A DNA stretch of 64,000 nt, taken from the NCBI GenBank assembly GCA_018268375.1, contig JAFDWS010000001.1, forward strand, positions 62,001 to 126,000, read 5' to 3'. The translations under genes were made by a program, and so were the position numbers. This stretch comes from Armatimonadota bacterium (GTDB taxonomy: Bacteria; Armatimonadota; Fimbriimonadia; Fimbriimonadales; Fimbriimonadaceae). Below the pieces are notes generated by a model. That model was not told the DNA's origin, did no database searches, and saw only the letters and a program-made list of their open reading frames with translations. Of this stretch, positions 50,278-59,025 are shown piece by piece. Positions within the stretch are counted from its first letter, which is position 1; the number at the start of each line of letters is the position of its first letter.

Positions 50278-51222
50278 CTATCGCCAGCCATTGAAGAGGC
50301 CGCTGATCGACTCGTTCTTATGAATGCGACGAATAGCCTCTCCCAGAAGCGGCGCCGAAGGCAGGACCGTCAACTTAGGAAACTGCTTGACGCTCGGGAT
50401 GGGAACGGTGTCCAGCGCGACCACGCGAGAGACGATGGAGTCTTCAAGCTTTTGAGGCGCGTTGCCGCTGAAGATCGCATGGGTGCAGGCCGCCATGACA
50501 TCGGTCGCTCCACGCTTGAGAAGCGCTTCGGCGCCTTGGATGATGGATCCACCGGTGTCGATCATGTCGTCGATCATCACGCAGCGCTTGCCTCCGACCT
50601 CGCCGATGATCTCGACAATGTCGACCTTGTTAGGCTCTGGGCGCCTCTTCGCGATGATCGCCAATGAGCAGTGGAGCATTTCGGCCAACGCCCTGGCGCG
50701 TGTGACGCCCGCTACATCAGGGCTCACGACGACGATGTCCTCCGCTTCATCGTAGCCTTGCTCGATGAAGTACCGCCCAATGATCGGCCCGGCATATAGG
50801 TGATCGACTGGTATGTCGAAGAAGCCTTGAATTTGCTCGGCGTGCAGGTCCACGCAGACGACGCGGTGCGCACCGGCCTCCTCGATGAGGTCTGCGACGA
50901 GGCGTGCCGTAACGGGCTCGCGGGGCTTGAGTTTCTTGTCCTGCCTCGCGTAGCCGTAGTAAGGCATGACGACCGTGATGCGGTTCGCGCTTGCCCGGCG
51001 GAAAGCGTCGAGCATGATCAGCAGCTCCATCAACGTGTCGTTCACTGGGGCGCAGGTGGGCTGAAGGATGAAGACATCGTTCCCGCGCGCGCTCTCTTCA
51101 ACCTGGATTCGGATTTCTCCATCGCTGAACCGCGTGGATGTGAGGCGACCCATGTCGATACCGAGGTAGTCAGCGATTCTCTGCCCGAGGTCGGCGTGGG
51201 CGTTTCCAGCAAAGAGCTTCAT
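50278..51222 (-). CDS. prs: Ribose-phosphate pyrophosphokinase
   Basis: 314 residues from ATG 51222 (MKLFAGNAHADLGQRIADYL). PRPP synthase makes 5-phosphoribosyl pyrophosphate for nucleotide, His, Trp and NAD synthesis. It shows FSDGEIRIQVEESARGNDVF, MPYYGYARQDKKLKPREPVT, the metal-binding VCVDLHAEQIQGFFDIPVDH, and the PRPP loop CVMIDDMIDTGGSIIQGAEA. GGAGGAG lies 11 bases upstream; a further in-frame ATG at 51306 would overlap glmU. The prs gene follows glmU on the same strand, a common order, here with 53 bases between. Confidence 0.96.
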   Translation of the reverse strand: MKLFAGNAHADLGQRIADYLGIDMGRLTSTRFSDGEIRIQVEESARGNDVFILQPTCAPVNDTLMELLIMLDAFRRASANRITVVMPYYGYARQDKKLKPREPVTARLVADLIEEAGAHRVVCVDLHAEQIQGFFDIPVDHLYAGPIIGRYFIEQGYDEAEDIVVVSPDVAGVTRARALAEMLHCSLAIIAKRRPEPNKVDIVEIIGEVGGKRCVMIDDMIDTGGSIIQGAEALLKRGATDVMAACTHAIFSGNAPQKLEDSIVSRVVALDTVPIPSVKQFPKLTVLPSAPLLGEAIRRIHKNESISGLFNGWR

Positions 51223-51275
51223 ATGCTGCAGTTCTCCTCCGGCCTTCCCAAACTCCGTTGTCGGCACCTGCGAGA

Positions 51276-52658
51276 TCAATGCCGTTTCCTCCAAGCTGCT
51301 GCCCATCCTTCCTTGTTCTCCTGCCGTGCCCTCCCAATTGCGAGCGCGTCTTCAGGAACGTCCTGATTGACCACGCTTCCTGCCGCGACCATTGCGCCGC
51401 TGCCGATTGTACGCGGTGCGATGATCGTACTGTTCGAACCGACGAAGCTATGGTCGCCAATCTGCGTCCTGTGCTTGTCAAACCCATCGTAGTTGCAAGT
51501 GATCACGCCTGCCCCGATGTTGGTGTCGTGACCGACCGTCGAGTCTCCGATGTAAGCGAGATGGCTTGCGGCGGTTCCTTCTCCGATCTGCGAGTTCTTG
51601 ATCTCGACGAAGTTCCCCACTTTCACCTTACGGCCAAGCTTCGTGCCCGGACGTAAGTTACTGAAGGGTCCGCAGCGGCTGCCCTCTTCCATCTCCGCCT
51701 GATCCACGTGGCTCATGAAGACGCTGCAACCTTGCCCGACCTTGCTGTCCTTGATCCAAGTGTTCGGCCCGATGGATGCGCCTCGGGCAATCCGCGTGTT
51801 GCCCTCGATGACCGTCATCGGTTGGATCGTCGCGTCGGCCTCGATCTCAACGTCGAAGCCGATGTACGTGCTCGTCGGATCGACGATTGTGACGCCATTC
51901 ATAGCGTGCTCACGAACAATCCGCATGCGCATGATCCGCGCCGCCTCTGCTAATTGCCATCGGTCGTTGACGCCCATGAACTCGTCTGGATCGTCGAACA
52001 CGGTCGCTACGACCTTGCCTCCTCGCCTTCGGACTTCGGCGATCGCGTCCGTCAGGTAGTACTCGCCCTGCGCGTTCGTATTGCCCAGGGTCGGGAGGAT
52101 CTCAAGCAAAGTCTGGCAGTCGAAGACGTAAACCGCGGGGTTCACCTCGAGGATCTGCCGCTGCTCGCTGGTTGCGTCCTTCTCCTCCACGATCGCGGCG
52201 ACGTACCCTTCTTCGTCGCGGACGATCCTCCCATAACCTTTGGGCTCTACGGTCACGAACGTCGCCATCGTCGCCTTGGCTCCTTCGCGTTCGTAGGTCT
52301 CGAACAGTGCCCGGAGGGTCGTCGAACTGAGCAAAGGAGTATCCCCTGGCGTCACGAGCACAGGCCCCTCGTGCCCTTTCAAGAGATCCGCCGCCATGAG
52401 CGCGGCGTGGCCTGTGCCTAACTGCTCGACCTGCTCGGCGTAGTCGTTGCAGGATCCCAGCGTCTCGCGGACAAGGTCTCCTCGGTACCCGACCACGACG
52501 ATCGGCCGTTCCACCCCTGCGCCTTTCACCGCTTGGCAAACCAACTGGACCATGGGGACGCCAGCCACCTCGTGGAGGCCCTTCGGCAAGTCGCTTTTCA
52601 TCCGCGTCCCCTTACCCGCAGCAAGGATCAGTCCAGCGAAGGAAGACGATGGCGCCAT
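51276..52658 (-). CDS. glmU: Bifunctional GlcNAc-1-P uridylyltransferase / GlcN-1-P acetyltransferase
   Basis: 460 residues. GlmU makes UDP-GlcNAc for peptidoglycan and LPS. The pyrophosphorylase half (about 1-230) starts with AGLILAAGKGTRMKSDLPKG, then LVTPGDTPLLSSTTL and INGVNDRWQLAEAARI-like MGVNDRWQLAEA. The acetyltransferase half is a left-handed beta helix of hexapeptide repeats (about 250-440) with LRPGTKLGRKVKVGNFVEIK, HLAYIGDSTVGHDTNIGAGV and ITCNYDGFDKHRTQIGDHSF. ATG 52658 is chosen because it opens the first strand; no clear ribosome-binding site. Confidence 0.96.
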   Translation of the reverse strand: MAPSSSFAGLILAAGKGTRMKSDLPKGLHEVAGVPMVQLVCQAVKGAGVERPIVVVGYRGDLVRETLGSCNDYAEQVEQLGTGHAALMAADLLKGHEGPVLVTPGDTPLLSSTTLRALFETYEREGAKATMATFVTVEPKGYGRIVRDEEGYVAAIVEEKDATSEQRQILEVNPAVYVFDCQTLLEILPTLGNTNAQGEYYLTDAIAEVRRRGGKVVATVFDDPDEFMGVNDRWQLAEAARIMRMRIVREHAMNGVTIVDPTSTYIGFDVEIEADATIQPMTVIEGNTRIARGASIGPNTWIKDSKVGQGCSVFMSHVDQAEMEEGSRCGPFSNLRPGTKLGRKVKVGNFVEIKNSQIGEGTAASHLAYIGDSTVGHDTNIGAGVITCNYDGFDKHRTQIGDHSFVGSNSTIIAPRTIGSGAMVAAGSVVNQDVPEDALAIGRARQENKEGWAAAWRKRH

Positions 52659-52715
52659 GGAGTACTGCAAGATACCCTGCGGCGTCACGGCCTTCCGAGC
52701 GTGTACCATCGGGCT

Positions 52716-53336
52716 ATGGCCGTCCACGTCAGCCGCCATCCGCTGGCCCGTCATTTGCTCACCGAACTGAGGGACGTTGCGACGGAGCCTGCCCGGTTCC
52801 GCCAGTTGGCTTGGACCCTGTCGACTGTCTTAATCCTTGAGGCAACGGAGCACATCGCCACACAGGACCGCAAGGTCACAACGCCTCTAGAAGAGACCAG
52901 TGGAAGCTGTCTTGCGCAAGGGCTCGCCGTCGTCCCCGTTTTGCGCGCAGGGCTCTCGATGCTCGAACCTGCGCTGCAACTGTTCCCGGATGTTGCGGTC
53001 GGATATATCGGGCTTGAGCGGTCGCACACCACGGCCGTCGCCCACAGCTACTACTGCAAGCTGCCCGACCTTAAGGACAGATACGTCCTCCTTGTCGACC
53101 CCATGCTGGCTACCGGTGGCTCAGCTGCTCAAGCCTGCAGCTTGCTCAGAGCCCACGGCGCCACCAAACTGGTGATGGCGAGCGTTATCTCGGCTCCTGA
53201 AGGCGTGGAAGCCCTTGCCAATGCCCACCCTGACGTCGATGTTTACACGGCGGTGGTCGACCGCCAGCTGAACGACAAGAAGTACATCCTCCCGGGCCTC
53301 GGAGACTATGGCGACCGCCTCTATGGCACGCACTAG
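52716..53336 (+). CDS. upp: Uracil phosphoribosyltransferase
   Basis: 206 residues. Upp salvages uracil to UMP with PRPP. Motifs are VVPVLRAGLSMLEPALQLFP, VGYIGLERSHTT, the PRPP loop YVLLVDPMLATGGSAAQACS, and the uracil-binding tail NDKKYILPGLGDYGDRLYGT. The end of the alignment matches closely. It is divergent from glmU by 57 bases and followed by ffh. Confidence 0.96.
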   Translation: MAVHVSRHPLARHLLTELRDVATEPARFRQLAWTLSTVLILEATEHIATQDRKVTTPLEETSGSCLAQGLAVVPVLRAGLSMLEPALQLFPDVAVGYIGLERSHTTAVAHSYYCKLPDLKDRYVLLVDPMLATGGSAAQACSLLRAHGATKLVMASVISAPEGVEALANAHPDVDVYTAVVDRQLNDKKYILPGLGDYGDRLYGTH

Positions 53337-53389
53337 CATGCCAGCGGGTTCCCAGTACGTTGTCGTACGCGCCAGTACACTGGGCGCCT

Positions 53390-54754
53390 GTGCTTGACAA
53401 TTTGACCAGGCGGCTCTCCGGTGTCTTTGCCGGACTGCGCAAGAAAGGGAGGCTCAACGAAGACGACGTCAACACGATGCTTCGGGAGGTGCGCGTCGCG
53501 CTCCTTGAAGCCGACGTCAACTTCCTGGTCGCAAAGGCTTTTGTGGCGACGATCAAGGACCAGGCGGTCGGTGAGGAAGTGTACGGCAGCCTCACGGCGG
53601 ACCAAACTCTGCTCAAGATCGTCCGTGACGAACTGGTCACGCTTCTGGGAGGGGAGGAAACACCCGTTCTTTGGAGCCCTGCCCCTCCCACTGTCATCTT
53701 GATGGCGGGAATCCAGGGTTCGGGCAAGACGACCACGAGCGCCAAGCTGGCCAAGTGGTTCGGCAAGCAGGGCAAGAAAGTCCTCCTTGTGGCTTGCGAC
53801 CTTCAGCGCCCGGCTGCCGTCAAGCAGCTCCAAGTGCTCGGGCAGCAAGTCGGCGTCCCCGTCTTTGGCCCTGGCGGAATCCTCGATGGGGGCGCAGAGC
53901 CAAACGTGCAGTCCGACCCTGTCACGGTCGCGCGCAAAGCCCTCGACCACGCCCGGCACTATTTTCTCGATGTCGTGATCTTGGACACCGCAGGCCGGAC
54001 GACGATCGACGACGCGTTAATGGCCGAACTCAAGCGAGTCTCGGACGCGACCCGACCATCAGAGACGCTCTTGATCCTCGATTCGACTACCGGCCAAGAA
54101 GCGGTCAATGTGGCACAAGCGTTCAATGAGCGGCTCAAGCTGACGGGCGTCATCTTTACCAAGCTCGACGGCGACACCCGAGGTGGGGCGGTCTTGAGCG
54201 TAAAAGCCGCCACCGGAGTGCCAGTCAGGTTCACCGGCGTGGGCGAGCAGACGGATGCGCTCGAACCCTTCTATCCCAAGCGAATGGCGGAGCGGATCCT
54301 CGGGATGGGGGACGTCATGGGCATCATCGAGAAGGCTGAGGAGGCTTTCCAGGGCGAGGAAGAGACGATGCTCGACTTCCAGACCAAGATGCGAACGGGC
54401 AAGCTCGACTTCAACGACTTCCTCCAGCAGCTTCGGATGGTTCGGAAAATGGGGCCTATCAAGAACGTGATGAAGCTGATGCCAGGCATGTCCTCCATGG
54501 TGCCCGAGGGGGCTTTGGACGCGATTGACGAGCGCCAGATCGATCGGGTTCAGGCCATCGTACTCAGCATGACTCCCAAGGAGCGCGCGAATCCGGATAT
54601 AATCAACGGCTCCCGAAGGCGTCGGATCGCCCGAGGGTCTGGTTCGAGCCAGGAGGACGTGAACCGTCTTATCGATCAGCTCTACCAGATGCGGAAAGGC
54701 ATGAAGCAAATGTCCAAGATGGGCAAGCGCATGAACAAGTACCGCCGCAGGTGA
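53390..54754 (+). CDS. ffh: Signal recognition particle GTPase Ffh
   Basis: 454 residues from GTG 53390 (LDNLTRRLSGVFAGLRKKGR after the initiator). Ffh with 4.5S RNA targets nascent membrane proteins to FtsY. The NG domain shows VILMAGIQGSGKTTTSAKLA, VVILDTAGRTTIDDALMAEL and IFTKLDGDTRGGAVLSVKAA, and the M domain is Met-rich (RMVRKMGPIKNVMKLMPGMS and later GMKQMSKMGKRMNKYRRR). A run of translation genes follows. The 4.5S RNA gene was not seen here. Confidence 0.97.
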   Translation: MLDNLTRRLSGVFAGLRKKGRLNEDDVNTMLREVRVALLEADVNFLVAKAFVATIKDQAVGEEVYGSLTADQTLLKIVRDELVTLLGGEETPVLWSPAPPTVILMAGIQGSGKTTTSAKLAKWFGKQGKKVLLVACDLQRPAAVKQLQVLGQQVGVPVFGPGGILDGGAEPNVQSDPVTVARKALDHARHYFLDVVILDTAGRTTIDDALMAELKRVSDATRPSETLLILDSTTGQEAVNVAQAFNERLKLTGVIFTKLDGDTRGGAVLSVKAATGVPVRFTGVGEQTDALEPFYPKRMAERILGMGDVMGIIEKAEEAFQGEEETMLDFQTKMRTGKLDFNDFLQQLRMVRKMGPIKNVMKLMPGMSSMVPEGALDAIDERQIDRVQAIVLSMTPKERANPDIINGSRRRRIARGSGSSQEDVNRLIDQLYQMRKGMKQMSKMGKRMNKYRRR

Positions 54755-54804
54755 CGACCCCAGCCTGCAAGCAACCGACCGGGGGCGGCTAAAGAGAAAG
54801 AACT

Positions 54805-55338
54805 ATGGTGAAGATTCGTCTGCGAAGGATCGGCAACAAGCACAGGCCGTTCTATAGGATCGTGGTTGCCAAGAGCACGGCGGGCCGCGGCGGCAGTTTC
54901 ATCGAGGTGTTGGGCACCTACAATCCCTTGACAAAGCCCTCCACGGTGAAACTGGACAACGATAAGTCGCTTGAGTGGCTCATGAACGGCGCCCAGCCTA
55001 CCGAGACGGTGGCTTATCTCCTGAAGCGAGAGGGCGTCCTTGACAAGTTTCTGGAAGCCAGGCCGGCCGCTAAGAAATCCTTCAAGTATTTGGACAAGCG
55101 CACTTCGATGATGAGCCGCAAGTCGGTCGTGGAGCAGCCCGTCGCAGAGGCGCCCGCACCGGCACCGGTCGCAGAAGTCGTGGCTGAAGCCCCGCCAGCC
55201 GAGGCTGTCGCCGAGGCTCCCGCCGTGGAAGAAACAGCGCCCGTCGTGGAAGAAGCGCCTGCAGAGGCGCCCGCCGAGCCGGTCGCTGAAGCTGCCCCCG
55301 CAGAAGAGCCTGTCGCCGAGGCCACCGAGGAAGCCTGA
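54805..55338 (+). CDS. rpsP: 30S ribosomal protein S16 with long Ala/Glu/Pro tail
   Basis: 177 residues against the usual 80-90. Residues 1-85 are canonical S16: MVKIRLRRIGNKHRPFYRIV, VLGTYNPLTKPSTVKLDNDK, WLMNGAQPTETVAYLLKREG. From about 110 onward the chain is low complexity (VAEAPAPAPVAEVVAEAPPA and similar PAEA repeats), acidic and probably disordered. Such tails on S16 are seen in some phyla. It overlaps khpA by one base (TGATG). Confidence 0.96.
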   Translation: MVKIRLRRIGNKHRPFYRIVVAKSTAGRGGSFIEVLGTYNPLTKPSTVKLDNDKSLEWLMNGAQPTETVAYLLKREGVLDKFLEARPAAKKSFKYLDKRTSMMSRKSVVEQPVAEAPAPAPVAEVVAEAPPAEAVAEAPAVEETAPVVEEAPAEAPAEPVAEAAPAEEPVAEATEEA

Positions 55339-55577
55339 TGAACTTACAGCTCTTCGTTGAAAACCTGGTCAAGTACACGGTTTTCGAGCCCGATGCGGTG
55401 ACGGTGGACGAGAAGATGGATCGAGGCACCAAGGTTTTGACGGTGAAAGTGGCGCCGAACGACGTCGGCCGCGTGATCGGCAAGGACGGCCGGGTCATCA
55501 CGTGCATCCGGCAGCTCGTCTCTGCCACGGCAGCCAAGGCCCATCAGAGGACAGCCGTCAAGATCCTGACCGACTGA
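55338..55577 (+). CDS. khpA: KH-domain RNA-binding protein KhpA
   Basis: 79 residues with a single type II KH domain: VKYTVFEPDAVTVDEKMDRG, and the GxxG loop in DVGRVIGKDGRVITCIRQLV. KhpA partners with KhpB (Jag) in RNA binding and, in some Gram-positives, cell division control. It overlaps rpsP by one base and precedes rimM by 4, as in the standard ffh-rpsP-khpA-rimM order. Confidence 0.94.
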   Translation: MNLQLFVENLVKYTVFEPDAVTVDEKMDRGTKVLTVKVAPNDVGRVIGKDGRVITCIRQLVSATAAKAHQRTAVKILTD

Positions 55578-55581
55578 GCCC

Positions 55582-56097
55582 ATGAGCGCCGAAGGGCCGC
55601 AGATCCAAGTCGGTCAAGTGGTCGGCACACATGGTGTGAAGGGCGGGCTCAAGGTCTACCCGCTCACAGACTTCCCTGAAAGGTTCGACGCGGGGGAATT
55701 CTTGTATTTGAAGGGTGAAAAGCGACGGATCAAGCGCTCTTCCTGGCACAAGAGCCAAGTACGTATTCAACTAGATGGCATTGAGGACATGACCACGGCG
55801 GAGGGACTCCGCGGCGAGTATCTCACGGTTCTCGAGTCTGACCGCCCAGAGATGGACGAAGACCAGTACCTTGAGAGAGACCTTGTCGGAATGGAGGTTC
55901 GGACGACTGATGGCCGCGTTGTTGGCCGATTGGAGGAGATCGTCCATGGCCCCGCCCAAGATTTGTTCCGCATTGGCGACTCGCTCGTGCCTGCAGTGCC
56001 CGAATTCGTCAAAGAAATCGACCTTGAGGCGAGAACGATCACAATCCATGTGATCCCTGGCCTTCTTGACCTGGACGAAGCCGAGGAAGTGCGTTGA
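55582..56097 (+). CDS. rimM: 16S rRNA processing protein RimM
   Basis: 171 residues: RimM N-domain (IQVGQVVGTHGVKGGLKVYP, LTDFPERF) and a C-terminal PRC-barrel (DLVGMEVRTTDGRVVGRLEE, VPAVPEFVKEIDLEARTITI). RimM assists 30S head assembly with S19. It overlaps obg by TTGA. The gene that usually follows, trmD, is not here. Confidence 0.95.
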   Translation: MSAEGPQIQVGQVVGTHGVKGGLKVYPLTDFPERFDAGEFLYLKGEKRRIKRSSWHKSQVRIQLDGIEDMTTAEGLRGEYLTVLESDRPEMDEDQYLERDLVGMEVRTTDGRVVGRLEEIVHGPAQDLFRIGDSLVPAVPEFVKEIDLEARTITIHVIPGLLDLDEAEEVR

Positions 56098-57359
56098 GCA
56101 GCTTCATCGACTCAGCGCGGGTCTCCTTCGAGTCCGGAAAGGGCGGCAAGGGTTCGGCTAGCTTTCACCGGGAGAAACACGTACCTCGAGGCGGCCCAAA
56201 CGGCGCGGATGGAGGCAAGGGCGGGAACATTGTCCTCTTGGCTGACCGGGGCAAGCGCACTCTGCTTGATTTCAGGCTGAACGACCACTACAAAGCGGGA
56301 AACGGCACCGACGCCCACGGAAACAAGCGAGGCCGTGACGGCGACGACCTTGTGGTCCACGTGCCCGTCGGCACAATGGTCGTCCGAGACGATGAGACGA
56401 TTGCAGACCTGGCGCAAGACGGTCACCGTTTCGTTGTCGCCAAGGGAGGCAGAGGAGGAAGGGGCAATCTGCACTTCACGAGCAGCGTCAGGCAGGCGCC
56501 GACTATTGCTGAAAACGGCGAACCGGCAGAAACGGCCGACGTGCGGCTCGAGCTCAAGCTTCTTGCCGACGTCGGCATTGTCGGGCTGCCGAACGCCGGC
56601 AAGAGCACCTTGATCAGCGTCTGCTCGGCCGCAAAGCCCAAGATCGCCGACTACCCGTTCACGACGATCGTCCCCAACCTCGGCGTCGTCCAAATCGGTG
56701 ACAAAAGCTTTAGCATGGCTGACATGCCTGGACTCATCGAGGGAGCGAGCAGCGGAGTCGGACTGGGGCACCAGTTCCTCCGCCACGTCGAGCGGACCAA
56801 AGTGCTGATCCACGTGGTCGATGTCTTCCCTCTTGACGAGAGCGACCCCGTAGCCAACTTCACCACTGTTGAAAGTGAACTGAAGCTGTACTCAGAGGAG
56901 CTAGCGGAGCGGCCCCGTGTGATCGCGCTCAACAAGATCGACCTTTCCCCTGGTGTTGGCATCGAGTCGATCGTCGCCCGCTTCGAGGCCTTCGGGCATC
57001 CTGTTTTCGCCATTTCAAGCGCCATGCGTAAGGGCATTGATCCACTCCTGTTCAAAGTGGTCGAGCTGCTTGAGAGAGAGGAAGCAAAGCCTTCCCCCAT
57101 CGTTGTCCGCCCTGCACCCCTGGAAGCAGCCGATGAGCCTTGGGAGGCGGCAATCGAGGAGGGCGCATACGTCGTCAAGGGCCGCCGTGTCGAGCGCATG
57201 GTCGAAATGACGAACCTTTCCAATTCGGAGTCCTTGCGTTATTTGCACCGTCGGTTGCAGCGCATGGGCGTCATCGACAGCCTCCGCGACCTTGGGGCCG
57301 AGGATGGTGACACTGTCCGCATCGGCGATTGGGAATTTTCGTTCGTGGAGGGTGGATGA
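56094..57359 (+). CDS. obg: GTPase Obg/CgtA
   Basis: 421 residues from TTG 56094, overlapping rimM. Obg is a 50S-assembly GTPase also linked to stress and growth control. It has the Gly-rich OBG fold (FESGKGGKGSASFHREKHVP, RGGPNGADGGKGGNIVLLAD), G1 GIVGLPNAGKSTLISVCSAA, G3 MADMPGLIEGASSGVGLGHQ, G4 ALNKIDLS and the C-terminal OCT domain (VKGRRVERMVEMTNLSNSES). The stop overlaps nadD by ATGA. Confidence 0.96.
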   Translation: MSSFIDSARVSFESGKGGKGSASFHREKHVPRGGPNGADGGKGGNIVLLADRGKRTLLDFRLNDHYKAGNGTDAHGNKRGRDGDDLVVHVPVGTMVVRDDETIADLAQDGHRFVVAKGGRGGRGNLHFTSSVRQAPTIAENGEPAETADVRLELKLLADVGIVGLPNAGKSTLISVCSAAKPKIADYPFTTIVPNLGVVQIGDKSFSMADMPGLIEGASSGVGLGHQFLRHVERTKVLIHVVDVFPLDESDPVANFTTVESELKLYSEELAERPRVIALNKIDLSPGVGIESIVARFEAFGHPVFAISSAMRKGIDPLLFKVVELLEREEAKPSPIVVRPAPLEAADEPWEAAIEEGAYVVKGRRVERMVEMTNLSNSESLRYLHRRLQRMGVIDSLRDLGAEDGDTVRIGDWEFSFVEGG

Positions 57360-57943
57360 GGATTGGAATCCTAGGCGGCAGCTTCGACCCGCCGCACAAC
57401 GGGCATGTTGCGTTGGCACATGCGGCCGCCGAGCAACTGAAGCTGGACGAAGTCATTTTCGTTCCGGTCCGCAAGAACCCCTTGAAGCGGGGCCCAGTAG
57501 CGTCGGCCAAGGACCGACTTGAGATGGTGCGGCTTGCCTTGCAGGACGAAACCGGCCTGTCGGTATCGGATGTCGAGACTTCCCGAGCCGGACCGAGCTA
57601 CGCGATCGATACTCTTGTTGAGTTCACCATGGTCCGGCCAGCGGAGTATTGGTTCTTGGTCGGTGCCGATGCCCTCCGAGACCTCTCCGAGTGGAAAGAG
57701 CCGCAGAAGTTGCTCGACCATTGCCGTTTTGGCGTCGTCGCTCGCGACCATCTCTCGCCGGAAAAGATGCTCGCGACGGACCTCCTGCCTTATTCAAGAA
57801 GGATCGACGTGATCGTCATGAAGCCCGATCCGGTTTCGTCGACCTTGATCCGTAACGACATTGCCAGGGGGCTCTCCGTAGAGGCCTGGCTCAAACCCGC
57901 AGTCTGGGAGTACATTAGGAAAGTTGGCCTCTACAAACAGTAA
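57356..57943 (+). CDS. nadD: Nicotinate-nucleotide adenylyltransferase
   Basis: 195 residues. NadD makes deamido-NAD from NaMN and ATP. It begins with MRIGILGGSFDPPHNGHVAL (the T/HxGH nucleotidyl-transferase motif), then FVPVRKNPLKRGPVASAKDR, YWFLVGADALRDLSEWKEPQ and the final SSTLIRNDIARGLS. ATG 57356 overlaps obg by ATGA; an upstream ATG at 57329 would only add residues coded in the obg end. The 3' end overlaps rsfS by 20 bases. Confidence 0.95.
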   Translation: MRIGILGGSFDPPHNGHVALAHAAAEQLKLDEVIFVPVRKNPLKRGPVASAKDRLEMVRLALQDETGLSVSDVETSRAGPSYAIDTLVEFTMVRPAEYWFLVGADALRDLSEWKEPQKLLDHCRFGVVARDHLSPEKMLATDLLPYSRRIDVIVMKPDPVSSTLIRNDIARGLSVEAWLKPAVWEYIRKVGLYKQ

Positions 57944-58301
57944 GAAGAACGTCTCCGCAGCCGAAAAAGCCGAGCTGATCCGCGAATATGCGGACGACAT
58001 GAAGGCAGAGCGCATAGAGGTCATTGACGTCAGTTCAAAGACCGCCATGATGGAATACCTGGTGGTGTGCTCGGGGACTAGCGACACCCACATCAATGCG
58101 ATCGGCGACAAGGTGTCCGACCGGTTGCGCGACGTGGGGGTCAAACCCATCCGCAACAACGCCGGCGCGAACGCTGGTGGCTGGATTTACTACGATTACG
58201 GCGACGTCGTCTTCCATGTCATGCTAGAAGAGAAGAGGCAGTTCTACGACTTGGAGACGCTATGGAAGATGACGCCACCCAATCCGACGATCGTGGAATA
58301 G
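57924..58301 (+). CDS. rsfS: Ribosome silencing factor RsfS
   Basis: 125 residues of the RsfS/DUF143 family: DMKAERIEVIDVSSKTAMME, YLVVCSGTSDTHINAIGDKV, NAGANAGGWIYYDYGDVVFH, EEKRQFYDLETLWKM. RsfS binds L14 and stops subunit joining during starvation. TTG 57924 is taken as start because the preceding nadD reading frame leaves no later ATG before the conserved domain. It overlaps nadD by 20 bases and the next gene by 40. Confidence 0.92.
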   Translation: MASTNSKKNVSAAEKAELIREYADDMKAERIEVIDVSSKTAMMEYLVVCSGTSDTHINAIGDKVSDRLRDVGVKPIRNNAGANAGGWIYYDYGDVVFHVMLEEKRQFYDLETLWKMTPPNPTIVE

Positions 58302-58996
58302 AACCTGGCGCTGACCCACCATCGGAGGCAGAGCTTCCGCCCCCACCCTCCCCCGAAGACTTGGAAGCTGCCGAGAACCTTATTCGGCAGGCCAATTTGG
58401 CCAAGATCCGAGGCGACAATGCTGCCTTCGACAAGCTTCTGGAGCAAGCGGCGGCAAAGGCTCCAGGCTCCAGCATGGTCCAGGAGGCGATCGGCGATTC
58501 GTACCGAGACAGGCGCCAGCTTCGAAAGGCCAAGGAAGCTTGGCAAATGGCAGTGAAGCTCGACCCGAAAAACGCTTCGGCCGAACGCAAGTTCGGCGAA
58601 GCGGTCTTGGCGATCCAGTTGGCGATTGACCCGAAGTTCGCAACCGCTCCAGACGACGACTCGTTTGCCAGCGGGCGTGCCGCCGTGATTCTCTCGTTCT
58701 TGCTGCCGGGCCTGGGGCAACTCGTGGCTGGGCAGTCCAAGAAGGGTGCGTTCTATCTCGGTCTCTGGCTCATTGGAGTCATCGCGATGCTCGCAATTCC
58801 GAACGGCCTGAGCGGAATGCCTGCATTGTTCGGCCGCAAGGCAGTGCCGTTCAACCCTGTCGTGTTCGTACCGATGTTCTTCTCTGCAGCGGCCTGGCTC
58901 ATGGCGATCACGGACGCTTCCTCCAAGGCGAAGAGCATGCCGGCGAGAATGATCCAGCGGCCGCTCCCACCGGTCGATAAAGACTTCGAACTCTAA
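58262..58996 (+). CDS. TPR/TM2-like membrane protein
   Basis: 244 residues. A Pro/Glu-rich N-terminus (about 1-35) leads to a TPR-like pair (about 45-110: AFDKLLEQAAAKAPGSSMVQ, AKEAWQMAVKLDPKNASAER) and a C-terminal part with hydrophobic segments (about 140-215: AAVILSFLLPGLGQLVAGQS, GLWLIGVIAMLAIPNGLSGM, FVPMFFSAAAWLMAI). The 'LPGLGQLVAGQ..KG' motif is typical of TM2/DUF5683 membrane proteins. It starts inside rsfS, overlapping by 40 bases. Function unknown. Confidence 0.75.
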   Translation: MEDDATQSDDRGIEPGADPPSEAELPPPPSPEDLEAAENLIRQANLAKIRGDNAAFDKLLEQAAAKAPGSSMVQEAIGDSYRDRRQLRKAKEAWQMAVKLDPKNASAERKFGEAVLAIQLAIDPKFATAPDDDSFASGRAAVILSFLLPGLGQLVAGQSKKGAFYLGLWLIGVIAMLAIPNGLSGMPALFGRKAVPFNPVVFVPMFFSAAAWLMAITDASSKAKSMPARMIQRPLPPVDKDFEL

Positions 58997-59025
58997 ATCG
59001 CTGTCCTCGGGGTAAAACCGCGGCC

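Noticed and set aside
51223..51306. Earlier start for prs.
   Set aside because: It would overlap glmU and add 28 residues with no match to PRPP synthases; ATG 51222 aligns with the family.
53369..53388. A small palindrome upstream of ffh.
   Set aside because: The arms meet with only a two-base loop and one bulge, so it is unlikely to be a functional hairpin.
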